Source: Rhizobium freirei PRF 81 (GTDB lineage Bacteria > Pseudomonadota > Alphaproteobacteria > Rhizobiales > Rhizobiaceae). From it: 64,000 nucleotides of DNA. The stretch spans positions 124,001 to 188,000 of the forward strand of contig NZ_AQHN01000010.1 of assembly GCF_000359745.1 (NCBI RefSeq), given 5' to 3'. A program made the position numbers and the translations under genes. Below, one piece after another: positions 38,034 to 46,454 of the stretch (positions within the stretch are counted from its first letter, which is position 1; each line of letters opens with the position of its first letter). Below the pieces are notes generated by a model that made no database searches, had not been told where the DNA came from, and was given only the letters and a program-made list of their open reading frames with translations.

Positions 38034-40529
38034 TTACTGTTTCGATGCGACCGGACGGACCAGCGGCGTGATGCGCCGGATGGTGACGCGCCGGTTTTCC
38101 TGCGACGGTCCCAGCGTATTCACCTTGAGATACTGCTCGCCATAGCCCTGCGTTACCAGGTTCTCGGCCGGAATGCCGTAGACGTCGGTCAGCACGTTCG
38201 CCACCGATTCCGCGCGGCGGTCCGAAAGGATCAGGTTGCTCTGGGCCGAACCCACTGCATCCGTATGGCCTTCGATGAGGAAGGTCTCGGTCGGATCGCG
38301 CTGGATGACCTTCGACATGCCGTCGGCAACACCGCGCAGCGTGCTCGCCTGCGTCATCGGAATGTCGGCACTGCCCGTCGCGAAAGTGATCGTATCGAGG
38401 TCGATACGGCGGATCTTGTCACGAATACGGGCCGAATAGCGCACTTCGTTGACCGAATAGATGCGCTCGACCGGCTCGACCGGCGGCTCCCGCAGGAAGT
38501 CGTAGTAGTTCGCATTGCGGTTGGACGCCGTGTCGATGATGTACTGGCTCAGCGGAATGAGCAGGCGCATCGGCGGCAGGTCGTCGCCCGGATCGCGGAA
38601 GTAGTCGTCATGATCCGGCCGGTTTTCGAGCTCAGGCGAATAGAACAGCACATATTCCCGACCTCGGGCGTCGACGCGCGAGCGCTGGATGATGTCACCA
38701 TAGCGGTTGCGGATCGTGATGATCTGATCGCCGTTCGGCTGGTCGATGGTCTCGCGGTAGCGATCCCGTGGCAGCTGCTCGTAGGTCGGCCGCTCGCCGC
38801 CGCGAACGAAGCGGTCGGTATCGTCATGGCGAACGACATAGGTGTTGTCGACATTCACGATGGTGCGATTGTCCTGATTGATGATGGTCTGGATCGAGGC
38901 GCCCTGCGGCGGGGCGAAATCCGGACGGCGGTCGATGCGGCGACCCTGCTCGCTGGTCACGGCCTCGATCTTGACGGGCGGTTGCGCCTGGGCACCGGCG
39001 GCGGCGCGCTGCGCTTCGGCGTCGGAGGTCGGCGGCTTGGTGTAGGCCGGTGGCGGCTGCTGGGCCGGGTTGGTTTGCGCCTGGCCGCTCGGAGCCTGAC
39101 CGGCCTGCCCGCGACCACCCTGAGCGCCGGGAACGGCCGGGTTCTGGCCGCCATTCAAATGCTCGCCGCGACGGACGGAATCCTTCTGGCTGTCGAGCAC
39201 GGCACTGCCGTTTTCAACCGGCAGGATGACGGGGCCGTTTGCCGAGGTCGGATTTTCCGCGATCTTCTTGCGGCGTTCCAGCTCCTGCGGCGAAACCTGT
39301 TCTGCCGGAGGCACCTGAATTTCGCCAGCCTGCTGGCCGTTGCCATTGGCTGCCGGAGGCGTTGCATTGCCCTGAGCGGGCGTCGCTGCCCCATTGGCAG
39401 GCTGCTGCTTGCCGGGCTGCGGAGCGGTTGCCTGGTTTCCGGGCTGAGCATTCCCAGGTTGGGCAGGCTGTGCCTGCGGCTCTACCTTCTGCGCCGGCTG
39501 CTGCGGATTGGCGGCAGGCTGTTCGCCCTGCTGCTGAGTCTGCGGCTGCTTGCCATGGGTCTTGTCGCCGGGCTTCTGTTGTCCCTGCTCGGTGCCGGGC
39601 GCCACCTGAGTTCCAGGCTGGGCTTGCGGCTGCGCCTGCGTTGCGGGCTGCTGAGTATTTTGCCCCTTGGGCGGCTGAGCGGCAGGCGTCTGCGGCTGTT
39701 CGGCCGGCTGTTGCGCCGGAGCCTCTGGCTGAGCTTGCTTCTTCGGATGGGCATTCTGGTCCGGTTGGGCCTGCTTTGCCGGCTCCTGCTGAGTTTGCGG
39801 TGCGGCGGTCGCCGGAGCTTCCTTCTGGACAGGCGCTTCCTTCGGAGCCTGAGCGGGCTGCTGTGCCTTCGGCTCAGGCTTGGCCTTGGGTTCAGGCTTT
39901 GCCTCCGGCTGCGTTTCGGCGGCAGGCTGCTGCTGTTCTACCTTGGGCTGCGGCGCTTCTGCAGGCTGCTTGCCCTTTTGCTTGGGCTGCGGCGCTTCGG
40001 GCTGGGCCTCGGGAGCGACGGCCTTCGGCTGCGGCTTGGCTTCAGGCTGGGCCTGCGGCTCTTCGGCCGGCTGCTGACGCTTCTTCGGCTCGGGTGGAGC
40101 CTCTGCGGCCGGCTGCTGCTTCTGCGGCTTCGGCTGCTCCTGCTCTGCGGGCTGCTGATGCTCCGCCTTCGGCGGCTGGGCTTCCGGTTGCTGCTGCTTC
40201 TGCGGCTTTGGCTGCGGCGCCGCTTCGGGCTCGGCCTGCTTGTGCTGCGGCTCTGCGCCGCCCTGAGGTTTCTGGCCTTCGTGCTTCTGGCCCTGCTCGC
40301 CCTCGGCGGGCTTCTTGCGCTTGAGCTGTTCTTCTTCCGGCTGAGGCGCCGGTGCCTCCTGCTGAGCCACTTCGAAACTTGCAGCGGCATCGGTCGTTCC
40401 GGCAATGCCATTGCTCAATGGCGCGATGGGCTGCTCGCGCAGCGCCGCAGCTGCCACCGGCTCGAATGCGAGCGATAATGAAAGCAGCGGAAATGCGGCG
40501 CTGGCAAATAGTCTGGATCGCTTACCCAT
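38034..40529 (-). CDS. OmpA-family protein with a very long Pro/Gln-rich region
   Basis: Large exported protein, 831 residues from ATG 40529 (AGGAG 8-9 nt upstream). Residues 1-28 form a signal peptide. About 50-430 are low-complexity, built from Pro, Gln, Ala, Lys and Glu with frequent AEQPQ, QPAE and PKPQ-like words, probably extended and able to span the periplasm. A middle region (about 480-690) is rich in Arg, Asp and Tyr. The C-terminal OmpA domain (about 700-825) has FATGSADIPM, the peptidoglycan-binding motif EGHTDAVGSAQSNLILSDRR and NRRVTIRRI. It is predicted to bind peptidoglycan. Repeat count is likely to vary among strains. Confidence 0.85.
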   Translation of the reverse strand: MGKRSRLFASAAFPLLSLSLAFEPVAAAALREQPIAPLSNGIAGTTDAAASFEVAQQEAPAPQPEEEQLKRKKPAEGEQGQKHEGQKPQGGAEPQHKQAEPEAAPQPKPQKQQQPEAQPPKAEHQQPAEQEQPKPQKQQPAAEAPPEPKKRQQPAEEPQAQPEAKPQPKAVAPEAQPEAPQPKQKGKQPAEAPQPKVEQQQPAAETQPEAKPEPKAKPEPKAQQPAQAPKEAPVQKEAPATAAPQTQQEPAKQAQPDQNAHPKKQAQPEAPAQQPAEQPQTPAAQPPKGQNTQQPATQAQPQAQPGTQVAPGTEQGQQKPGDKTHGKQPQTQQQGEQPAANPQQPAQKVEPQAQPAQPGNAQPGNQATAPQPGKQQPANGAATPAQGNATPPAANGNGQQAGEIQVPPAEQVSPQELERRKKIAENPTSANGPVILPVENGSAVLDSQKDSVRRGEHLNGGQNPAVPGAQGGRGQAGQAPSGQAQTNPAQQPPPAYTKPPTSDAEAQRAAAGAQAQPPVKIEAVTSEQGRRIDRRPDFAPPQGASIQTIINQDNRTIVNVDNTYVVRHDDTDRFVRGGERPTYEQLPRDRYRETIDQPNGDQIITIRNRYGDIIQRSRVDARGREYVLFYSPELENRPDHDDYFRDPGDDLPPMRLLIPLSQYIIDTASNRNANYYDFLREPPVEPVERIYSVNEVRYSARIRDKIRRIDLDTITFATGSADIPMTQASTLRGVADGMSKVIQRDPTETFLIEGHTDAVGSAQSNLILSDRRAESVANVLTDVYGIPAENLVTQGYGEQYLKVNTLGPSQENRRVTIRRITPLVRPVASKQ

Positions 40530-40897
40530 ATGGGGTCTCCTCTTGTAATCTCTGTCCGCCGAATTGCGAATCTCAGCCGGCAAGGCGATGCCTCACGATC
40601 CCGGCCAATTTTCGGTTCTCATGAGGCTGAATCGCGGCAAGCCGCTATTGGTTCCCGAACTATTAGGTTGCAGCAATTAACCTCGGCTGAACGTAGCGGA
40701 TGGCTTTCGTTCAGATTTCCCTTTGGCGCGTTTCCATTGCCGCACAATTGCGCAATGACGATTGTCTTCGTAATTCCAGTTGCATTTTCCGGAAAAAAAG
40801 TACGAATATCGCCGCAAGGCGGGCCACCGGCCCGCTCCACTCGAGCCGTCTGCCAAGAATAATAATGGGCTGCCGGCCATCACCAGAGAGGACCAAT
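40530..40897. other. Divergent intergenic region before the amino-acid importer
   Basis: 368 bp between the OmpA-family gene and the binding-protein gene. It holds a perfect hairpin GCGGGCC-ACC-GGCCCGC at 40819-40835, in the leader of the importer and about 60 bp before its ATG, with no T-run. Short frames here lack support. Confidence 0.45.
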
Positions 40898-41680
40898 ATG
40901 CGCATCTCCACTCGTCTTTTTGCCGCCGCATCCTTCGCCGCGATGTCGCTCTTCGCCGGCGCCGCGCTTGCCGACGGCGACTCGATCGTTTTCGGCACCG
41001 ACGCGACCTACCCGCCCTTCGAATCGCTGGAATCGGGCGGCAAATTCGTCGGCTTCGATATCGATGTAGCCAATGCGCTTTGCGATCATATGAAGGTCAA
41101 GTGCACCTTCGTGAACCAGGATTTCGACGGTATCATTCCGGCCCTGCAGGCCAAGAAGTTCGACGCCATCATCTCGTCCATGTCGATCACGCCGGAACGC
41201 CAGAAGATCGTCGACTTCACCAACAAGATCTACAATACGCCGCCAGCGATCGCCGTGCCGAAGGACTCCACCGTCAAGGAGGCCACCAACGAAGCTCTGA
41301 AGGGCAAGTCGATCGGCGCCCAATCCTCCACGACGCACGCCAACTATGCTTCCGCACACCTGAAGGACGCGGAACTGAAGCTCTATCCGTCGGCTGACGA
41401 ATACAAGCTCGACCTCGGCAATGGCCGTATCGATGCCGCCATCGACGACGTCGTCGTCCTGTCGGAATGGGTAAAGTCGGACGCCGGCAGCTGCTGCAAG
41501 ATGCTCGGCACGCTGAAGAACGACCCGGTCATCAACGGTGCCGGCGCAGGCATCGCCGTCCGAAAGGGCGACACGGCTCTCCGCGACAAGCTCAACGCGG
41601 CCATCGATGCGATCCGTGCGGACGGCACCTATAAGAAGATTCAGGACAAGTACTTCGATTTCGACGTTTACGGCGGCTGA
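40898..41680 (+). CDS. Polar amino-acid ABC transporter substrate-binding protein (HisJ/ArgT-like)
   Basis: Periplasmic binding protein that captures amino acids, most like the lysine/arginine/ornithine/histidine group. From ATG 40898 it is 260 residues with a signal peptide cleaved near ALA-DGD. The family start TDATYPPFE (about 36-44), then GFDIDVANALCDHM, DGIIPALQAKKFDAIISSMS and ERQKIVDFT are diagnostic. A cysteine pair CC in GSCCKML is unusual. GAGAGGA precedes the ATG. It is followed by a strong hairpin terminator and then two permease genes, so it is likely made in excess of the permeases. Confidence 0.9.
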   Translation: MRISTRLFAAASFAAMSLFAGAALADGDSIVFGTDATYPPFESLESGGKFVGFDIDVANALCDHMKVKCTFVNQDFDGIIPALQAKKFDAIISSMSITPERQKIVDFTNKIYNTPPAIAVPKDSTVKEATNEALKGKSIGAQSSTTHANYASAHLKDAELKLYPSADEYKLDLGNGRIDAAIDDVVVLSEWVKSDAGSCCKMLGTLKNDPVINGAGAGIAVRKGDTALRDKLNAAIDAIRADGTYKKIQDKYFDFDVYGG

Positions 41681-41708
41681 TCGCCTGTCGATTCCTTGGG
41701 AAAAGACT

Positions 41709-41742
41709 ACGGCGGAAGCTTGCTCTTCCGCCGTTTTTGTTT
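41709..41742 (+). terminator. Intercistronic terminator between binding protein and permease genes
   Basis: ACGGCGGAAG and CTTCCGCCGT form a perfect 10-bp stem with a 6-nt loop, then TTTTGTTT. It lies 28 bp after the binding-protein stop, inside the transporter operon. It probably lets only part of the transcripts continue into the permease genes. Confidence 0.82.
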
Positions 41743-41798
41743 GACAACGAGAAGAATATAAGCAGAAACGCGGCAAAAGCCGCTAGGGGAAATACAGC

Positions 41799-42611
41799 AT
41801 GAGCGGATTGTTTTCCGCCGTCGGTTCCTTGTGGACCTGGTTGAGTACGATTTTCGACCCGTTGTGTGGTCCAGCCGGACTATTCACCGTGTTTACCATG
41901 TTCAGCCCGCACACGATGCTCGCCTGTGGCGATGCGGGCTGGGGAGATGAGCTGGCCGGTGGCCTGAAGATCACCATTGCCGTCTCTCTCGCGACGCTGC
42001 CACTCGGGATCATCATCGGGTTCTTCGTCGCACTTGCGCAGCAATCGGAAGAGAGGTCGCTGCGGCTTGCCGCCGGCGTCTTCACCACGATTTTCCGCGG
42101 TCTGCCGGAGCTGCTGACGCTCTTCATCATTTATTATGGCCTGCAAATCCTGCTGCAAACGGTGCTTGCCAAATTCGGCTATAACGGTCCTGTCGAGATC
42201 AATGCCTTCGCTGCTGGCATGGTCGCGCTGGCAATCGTGTTCTCGGCCTATTGCTCGGAAGTGCTGGTATCCGCCTTCAAGGCCATACCGAAAGGCCAAT
42301 ATGAGGCGGGCGATGCCCTGGGCTTCCATCGCGCCCGCACCATGCGGCTGATCATCGTGCCGCAGCTCGTCCGCATCTCGCTGCCAAATCTCGGAAATCT
42401 CTGGATGAACCTGCTGAAGGACACATCCTACGTGTCGATCATCGGTCTCGCCGATATCATCCGGCAGACGGGGATCGCCGTGCGCGCCACCAAGGCGCCT
42501 TTCACCTTCTATTCGATCGCCTGCCTGTTTTATCTGACGCTGGCCGTCATTTCGTCGATCGGTCTCTTCTATCTCGACCGATGGGCCAAGCAAGCGGAGG
42601 TCCGTCGATGA
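41799..42611 (+). CDS. Polar amino-acid ABC transporter permease (HisQ-like)
   Basis: Inner-membrane permease of the HisM/HisQ type, 270 residues with about five hydrophobic helices. The ATPase-contact loop is seen as SAFKAIPKGQYEAGDALGFH, the EAA motif of the family. It begins 118 bp after the binding-protein gene, past a terminator-like hairpin, and its stop overlaps the next permease start in an ATGA. No ATP-binding gene is adjacent, so the pair must use an ATPase encoded elsewhere. Confidence 0.9.
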   Translation: MSGLFSAVGSLWTWLSTIFDPLCGPAGLFTVFTMFSPHTMLACGDAGWGDELAGGLKITIAVSLATLPLGIIIGFFVALAQQSEERSLRLAAGVFTTIFRGLPELLTLFIIYYGLQILLQTVLAKFGYNGPVEINAFAAGMVALAIVFSAYCSEVLVSAFKAIPKGQYEAGDALGFHRARTMRLIIVPQLVRISLPNLGNLWMNLLKDTSYVSIIGLADIIRQTGIAVRATKAPFTFYSIACLFYLTLAVISSIGLFYLDRWAKQAEVRR

Positions 42612-43438
42612 GCCATGCCGAAATTCTGATCGCGGCGCAGCCCGCGCCGCCGCAAACAGCAAGAAAGCTGTCCAAGGCGCGCATCGCCGGCTATTTCTTT
42701 CTATGCCTCTGGGCTGTCCTCGGCATCTCGCTGCTGGCGATGATCGTATTCGGTTGGGACGTCGACAAGCTCGAAACCTTCGGGCCGAGGCTTCTCAACG
42801 GCCTCTGGATCACCGTCAAGCTGGTCACCATATCCTTCGTCCTCGGCGCTATCCTGTCGCTACCGCTGGCCTTTGCCCGCATGTCGAGCAACAAGATCCT
42901 GAGCACGCTCACCTACTGCTATGTCTATCTGTTCCGCGGCACGCCGCTGCTGGCGCAGATATTCATGGTTTACTATGGGTTCCCGAGTTTCCGCTGGTTC
43001 TTCGAAGACATCAACATGTGGTGGTTCTTCAAGGATCCGTTCTATTGCGGCGTCTTCGCCATGACGCTGAACACGGCCGCCTATCAGACGGAAATCGTCC
43101 GAGCTGCCATCCAGAGCGTGCCGAAAGGTCAGAGCGAGGCCGCCAACGCCCTCGGCTTCCACACGTGGATCGCCTTCCGCAAGATCATCATTCCCCAGGC
43201 GTTGATCGTTGCTTTGCGCCCTTACGGCAACGAGATCATCCTGCTGATCAAGAGTTCGGCGACGGTTTCCATCATCACGGTCTATGACCTCATGGGCGAA
43301 ACCCGCTATGCGTTTTCGCGGACCTACGACTACCAGATCTATCTCTGGGCGGCGATCTTCTATCTGGTGATCGTCGAGCTTATGAGAAACGGCTGGGCTC
43401 GGATGGAAGGCCGGCTGACGCGTCACCTCAAGCGTTGA
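42608..43438 (+). CDS. Polar amino-acid ABC transporter permease (HisM-like)
   Basis: Second permease subunit, 276 residues from ATG 42608, which overlaps the previous stop codon. The EAA loop AAIQSVPKGQSEAANALGFH and the preceding VYLFRGTPLLAQIFMVYYG are typical of HisM-type proteins. The N-terminal 25 residues before the first helix are longer than usual. A hairpin AAAGGCG/CGCCTTT follows at 43445-43466 but has no T-run. The next gene downstream is usg, not an ATPase. Confidence 0.9.
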   Translation: MSHAEILIAAQPAPPQTARKLSKARIAGYFFLCLWAVLGISLLAMIVFGWDVDKLETFGPRLLNGLWITVKLVTISFVLGAILSLPLAFARMSSNKILSTLTYCYVYLFRGTPLLAQIFMVYYGFPSFRWFFEDINMWWFFKDPFYCGVFAMTLNTAAYQTEIVRAAIQSVPKGQSEAANALGFHTWIAFRKIIIPQALIVALRPYGNEIILLIKSSATVSIITVYDLMGETRYAFSRTYDYQIYLWAAIFYLVIVELMRNGWARMEGRLTRHLKR

Positions 43439-43444
43439 CCACAT

Positions 43445-43466
43445 AAAGGCGGCGCAAGTCGCCTTT
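43445..43466 (+). terminator. Weak hairpin at the end of the permease genes
   Basis: AAAGGCG and CGCCTTT form a 7-bp stem just after the second permease stop. No T-run follows, so this may only protect the 3' end. Confidence 0.3.
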
Positions 43467-43622
43467 GCTGGCAGCACTCGCCCGACATTGCTGCCAACAT
43501 ATTGATTTTTAGATCAAATTCCCTTTATGACACTTTTGTAAAGCTTGAGTTTACCTTGAGCTGTTTCCATATCTTAGTGACCATGAGTCACGAACAAAAA
43601 TGGGAACGGAAAGAGAAAGCTC

Positions 43623-43889
43623 ATGCACGACGACATGCAAAAGCAGTTGCAAGGCTATGGGTTGACGACGGCGCAGATCCTCTATCGCCTGCCCGATCAT
43701 CCGCAATTTCTCCAGACCTATATCTGGCAGGACTATGACCTTGCCCCAAACTTCCCCGAAATGCGCGGCTTCCTGAAATTCTGGCAGGAGAAGCTGGATG
43801 GACCGCTGCACTCGGTACGCTACGTTCATCGCAAGCTCATATCGGCGACCGAATGGCGAGCCGTGAAAGGCGAATTCATCCTGCACTGA
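43623..43889 (+). CDS. Usg-like family protein
   Basis: Small 88-residue protein of the Usg family, first named for a frame upstream of the trpFBA genes in Caulobacter; biochemical role unknown. The whole length matches the family: LQGYGLTTAQILYRLPDHPQ, YIWQDYDLAPNFPEM, FLKFWQEKLDGPLHSVR and the end KGEFIL. There is no signal peptide or membrane helix. The site before ATG 43623 is weak, and ATG 43635 is an alternative. It is separated from the permease genes by 184 bp and is not near any trp gene here. Confidence 0.85.
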   Translation: MHDDMQKQLQGYGLTTAQILYRLPDHPQFLQTYIWQDYDLAPNFPEMRGFLKFWQEKLDGPLHSVRYVHRKLISATEWRAVKGEFILH

Positions 43890-43939
43890 GGCGATCAGGC
43901 GGGAGGTGCAGCGTTCCTCTCACGGCGAAAGCCCCACTG

Positions 43940-44665
43940 TCAGACATGCGCCTCGCCATGGACGAAATCGCCGTCGTCCCGCCCGTGATGGAGTGTGCCG
44001 TAGACAATGGCCGAGTAGAAGGCGGCGACAAGGACGATGACAAATACGCCAGGGATCGGCCCGAGCGCGGCATTGTCGGTGACATAGCTCCATGAATGCG
44101 CCATCTGTTGCGCGGCCGAGTCCGTCTGAAGTCGTGGCGTCGAAATCTTCAGGACCCATGCCAGCAGCAGGATCGCATACATCCAGCAGTAATTGCGCCG
44201 CAACCGCCGCTGCGCCGCTGCGGCATAACTGAGCTGCAGCCGCGGAGTACGCAGACTGGACGCAATCGCCAGTGCCCAATCATTGCTGAACTCTGATTGC
44301 GGCGCCAGGATCTGCGCAAAATAGTTCCGCTCAAGCTGCCGCACGCGCGAGCGATAGACATCGAAGAAGCGATATCGCCGCGCCTCGATCATCAGCAGCA
44401 GCGTGATCAGCATCATCCCGAAAAGCAGCACGCCGTGATGCGACGTGGGCGTCGATAGCGACACGGAGAGCAGAGCCGCAACCACCGTGATCGCCCAGTT
44501 CGACGTCCGGTCGATACGATCGCGCCAGCTTGTCATCCTCGCCAGTTCGCCCCGGTAGTAGTGGGTCAATGTGTTGGTGACTTCGGCCGACGACGACGGC
44601 AAGGAGGGACGGCCGCGCTCGGCTGGGCTGCTTGTCGGGTTCGGTGCTGTCAGTTCGGTATCCAT
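43940..44665 (-). CDS. DUF2270 membrane protein
   Basis: Predicted integral membrane protein of the DUF2270 family, 241 residues, function unknown. A soluble N-terminus (about 1-55) contains LTHYYRGELARMTSWRDRID, the conserved family start. Helices follow at about 57-72, 78-94, 165-180 and 205-225, with the family block MIEARRYRFFDVYRSRVRQL between. GGAGGA about 7 nt before the ATG supports the start. The C-terminus is His/Asp-rich (HHGRDDGDFVHGEAH). The gene is monocistronic, divergent from the methyltransferase gene. Confidence 0.83.
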   Translation of the reverse strand: MDTELTAPNPTSSPAERGRPSLPSSSAEVTNTLTHYYRGELARMTSWRDRIDRTSNWAITVVAALLSVSLSTPTSHHGVLLFGMMLITLLLMIEARRYRFFDVYRSRVRQLERNYFAQILAPQSEFSNDWALAIASSLRTPRLQLSYAAAAQRRLRRNYCWMYAILLLAWVLKISTPRLQTDSAAQQMAHSWSYVTDNAALGPIPGVFVIVLVAAFYSAIVYGTLHHGRDDGDFVHGEAHV

Positions 44666-44808
44666 GTTTGTTCCTCCCTTGTTTTTTATTCGGATAGCGC
44701 CCCCAATTCGCCGTTACCGAAAGTGATATTCTGCACCTGCGAGGCTAGCATTGCAAAAGCTGATCAAGCACCTTAATGCCTGCGTGACAAAAGGAAGGGC
44801 CGGCATCC

Positions 44809-45633
44809 ATGGCAAAAAAGAAGATCGACGAAGACGCGTTGGCGGAAGCCTATAACCGGGCATTGGCGCTGGAGAAGGCGGGCGATATCGACGCCGCGGT
44901 CAAAGCCTATGAAGAGGTTCTGGCTCTCGATCCGGAAGACCATGGCGGCGCCGCCGTGCGCATCGCCGCGATGGGGCGCGGCGAGATTCCGGTAAAGGCG
45001 CCGGACGCCTATGTCGCGACCCTGTTCGATCAGCACGCCGAGGTTTTCGAAGACGTGCTCGTCGAGCAGCTCGGCTATCACGTTCCCGTTCTCGTTCGCC
45101 AGCGCCTGCAGACGCTCGGCCTCGGACCCTTCAAGCGCATGCTCGATCTTGGCTGCGGCACGGGCCTGACCGGGAGCACCCTGCGCGACATCGTCGATGA
45201 CATCACCGGCATCGACATCTCGGAAAACATGGTCGAAGTCGCCCATGAGAAGGACGTCTATGAGACGCTCTTCGTGGCCGAGGTCGAGGATTTCCTTGAC
45301 GACAACGACGAGGAGCCCTTCGACCTCATCACCGCCACCGATGTCCTGCCCTATCTCGGTGCGCTGGAACCCCTGTTCTTCGGCACGGCTGAAAACATGA
45401 CGCCGGGCGGCCTTTTCATCTTCTCCTCCGAGACCCTGCCTGAAGCGACCATGGCCGGACGGCCCTACATGGTCGGCCCGCATCAGCGTTTTGCCCATTC
45501 CGAGGCCTATGTGCGCGAACGGCTGACGGCGACCGGCTTCGAGCTCATCGAAATCACCGACATCAATGTGCGGATGGAAGACGGCCAGCCGACACCGGGC
45601 CATTTGGTCATCGCTCGCCGCCTCGCCGATTGA
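44809..45633 (+). CDS. TPR-containing class I methyltransferase
   Basis: SAM-dependent methyltransferase, 274 residues. Residues about 8-45 form a TPR-like helical pair (YNRALALEKAGDIDAAVKAY), and the SAM-binding motif I is MLDLGCGTGL at 111-120, followed by ITGIDISENMVEVA and a C-terminal strand GHLVIARR. It resembles the trans-aconitate or TPR-methyltransferase proteins of rhizobia; the substrate is unknown. AAGGAAGGG lies about 8 nt before the ATG. A perfect palindrome starts 18 bp after the stop codon. Confidence 0.85.
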   Translation: MAKKKIDEDALAEAYNRALALEKAGDIDAAVKAYEEVLALDPEDHGGAAVRIAAMGRGEIPVKAPDAYVATLFDQHAEVFEDVLVEQLGYHVPVLVRQRLQTLGLGPFKRMLDLGCGTGLTGSTLRDIVDDITGIDISENMVEVAHEKDVYETLFVAEVEDFLDDNDEEPFDLITATDVLPYLGALEPLFFGTAENMTPGGLFIFSSETLPEATMAGRPYMVGPHQRFAHSEAYVRERLTATGFELIEITDINVRMEDGQPTPGHLVIARRLAD

Positions 45634-45651
45634 CATCGCCGGCATAACGCG

Positions 45652-45683
45652 GAAAATAGTTATCCAGATGGATAACTATTTTC
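45652..45683. promoter_or_regulatory. Perfect 32-nt palindrome before the GST-HTH-SRPBCC operon
   Basis: GAAAATAGTTATCCA and its exact complement are separated by only GA. The near-absence of a loop favours a DNA-protein site over an RNA hairpin. A second inverted repeat ACTTA-N10-TAAGT lies at 45708-45727. Both are within 110 bp upstream of the GST start, whose operon encodes an ArsR-type repressor. It could alternatively end the methyltransferase transcript. Confidence 0.5.
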
Positions 45684-45761
45684 TTGCCCAACAATCATCG
45701 AGTTGATACTTAGCCAATTAGATAAGTTTTAACCCGCTCTTGGTTTTGGAAAGGTCGCCGC

Positions 45762-46454
45762 ATGTCGCTCACACTCTACCAGCATCCCCTCGCCTCCTTC
45801 TGCCACAAGGTGCTGATGGCGCTTTATGAAAACGGCACGCCGTTCGAGAGCCGGATCATCGATCTGGGCAATGAGGAATCGCGCGCATCGCTGGTGCGCC
45901 TCTGGCCGCTCGCCAAATTTCCGGTGCTTCGCGACGAAGCGCTCGACAGCACGGTTCCCGAAACCAGCATCATCATCGAATATCTCGACCGGCACTATCC
46001 CGGCGCAACGCCGCTGTTGCCGATGGATCCCGCGGATGCGCTATGCGTCCGGCTTTGGGACCGGTTTTTCGATCTCTATGTTCAGGCCCCGATGCAGAGG
46101 ATCGTCGCCGACGTGCGTCGGGCGGACGGGGATCGAAGCCCGCAGGGTGTTTCCGAGGCCCAGGCATTGCTGCGCACCGCCTATGGAATGGTCGAGAAAC
46201 AGCTGGAGGGCAAGATCTGGATCACCGGCGACAACTTGACCATGGCCGATTGTGCCGCCGCGCCGGCCTTGTTCTATGCCGAAACCGTCGTTCCCTTTGG
46301 CGAGGAGCATACGCGGCTGCAGGCCTATTATCGGCGCCTTCTCGGCCGGCCATCCTTTGCCCGCGTCCTCGAGGAAGCCATGCCCTATTTCCACATGTAT
46401 CCCTATAGCGAGAAACTGCCGGCGCAGTTCCGACCGGAAACGCCGAATGCTTGA
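45762..46454 (+). CDS. Glutathione S-transferase family protein
   Basis: A 230-residue GST. The thioredoxin-fold N-terminal domain covers about 1-78 (LTLYQHPLASFCHKVLMALY, then the conserved VPETSIIIEYL), and the all-helical C-terminal domain covers about 90-225 with the N-capping region ITGDNLTMADCAAAPAL. A serine or cysteine in ASFCHK may be the glutathione-activating residue. Its stop overlaps the start of the HTH regulator gene by 8 bp, so GST, regulator and SRPBCC protein are translated from one message. It likely detoxifies an electrophile sensed by the operon. Confidence 0.88.
   Translation: MSLTLYQHPLASFCHKVLMALYENGTPFESRIIDLGNEESRASLVRLWPLAKFPVLRDEALDSTVPETSIIIEYLDRHYPGATPLLPMDPADALCVRLWDRFFDLYVQAPMQRIVADVRRADGDRSPQGVSEAQALLRTAYGMVEKQLEGKIWITGDNLTMADCAAAPALFYAETVVPFGEEHTRLQAYYRRLLGRPSFARVLEEAMPYFHMYPYSEKLPAQFRPETPNA

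Noticed and set aside
37902..40478. 858-residue plus-strand open frame opposite the OmpA-family gene, Leu/Arg/Gly-rich
   Set aside because: It mirrors the repetitive Gln/Pro codons of the real gene on the other strand. The product has no family motifs and no ribosome-binding site, while the minus-strand frame has a signal peptide and an OmpA domain.
40724..40740. Possible sigma-54 promoter TGGCGCG...TTGC before the amino-acid importer
   Set aside because: The distance between the GG and GC elements is two bases too long for the strict -24/-12 spacing.
43502..43738. 78-residue plus-strand frame overlapping usg
   Set aside because: Different frame from usg, which matches its family along the full length.
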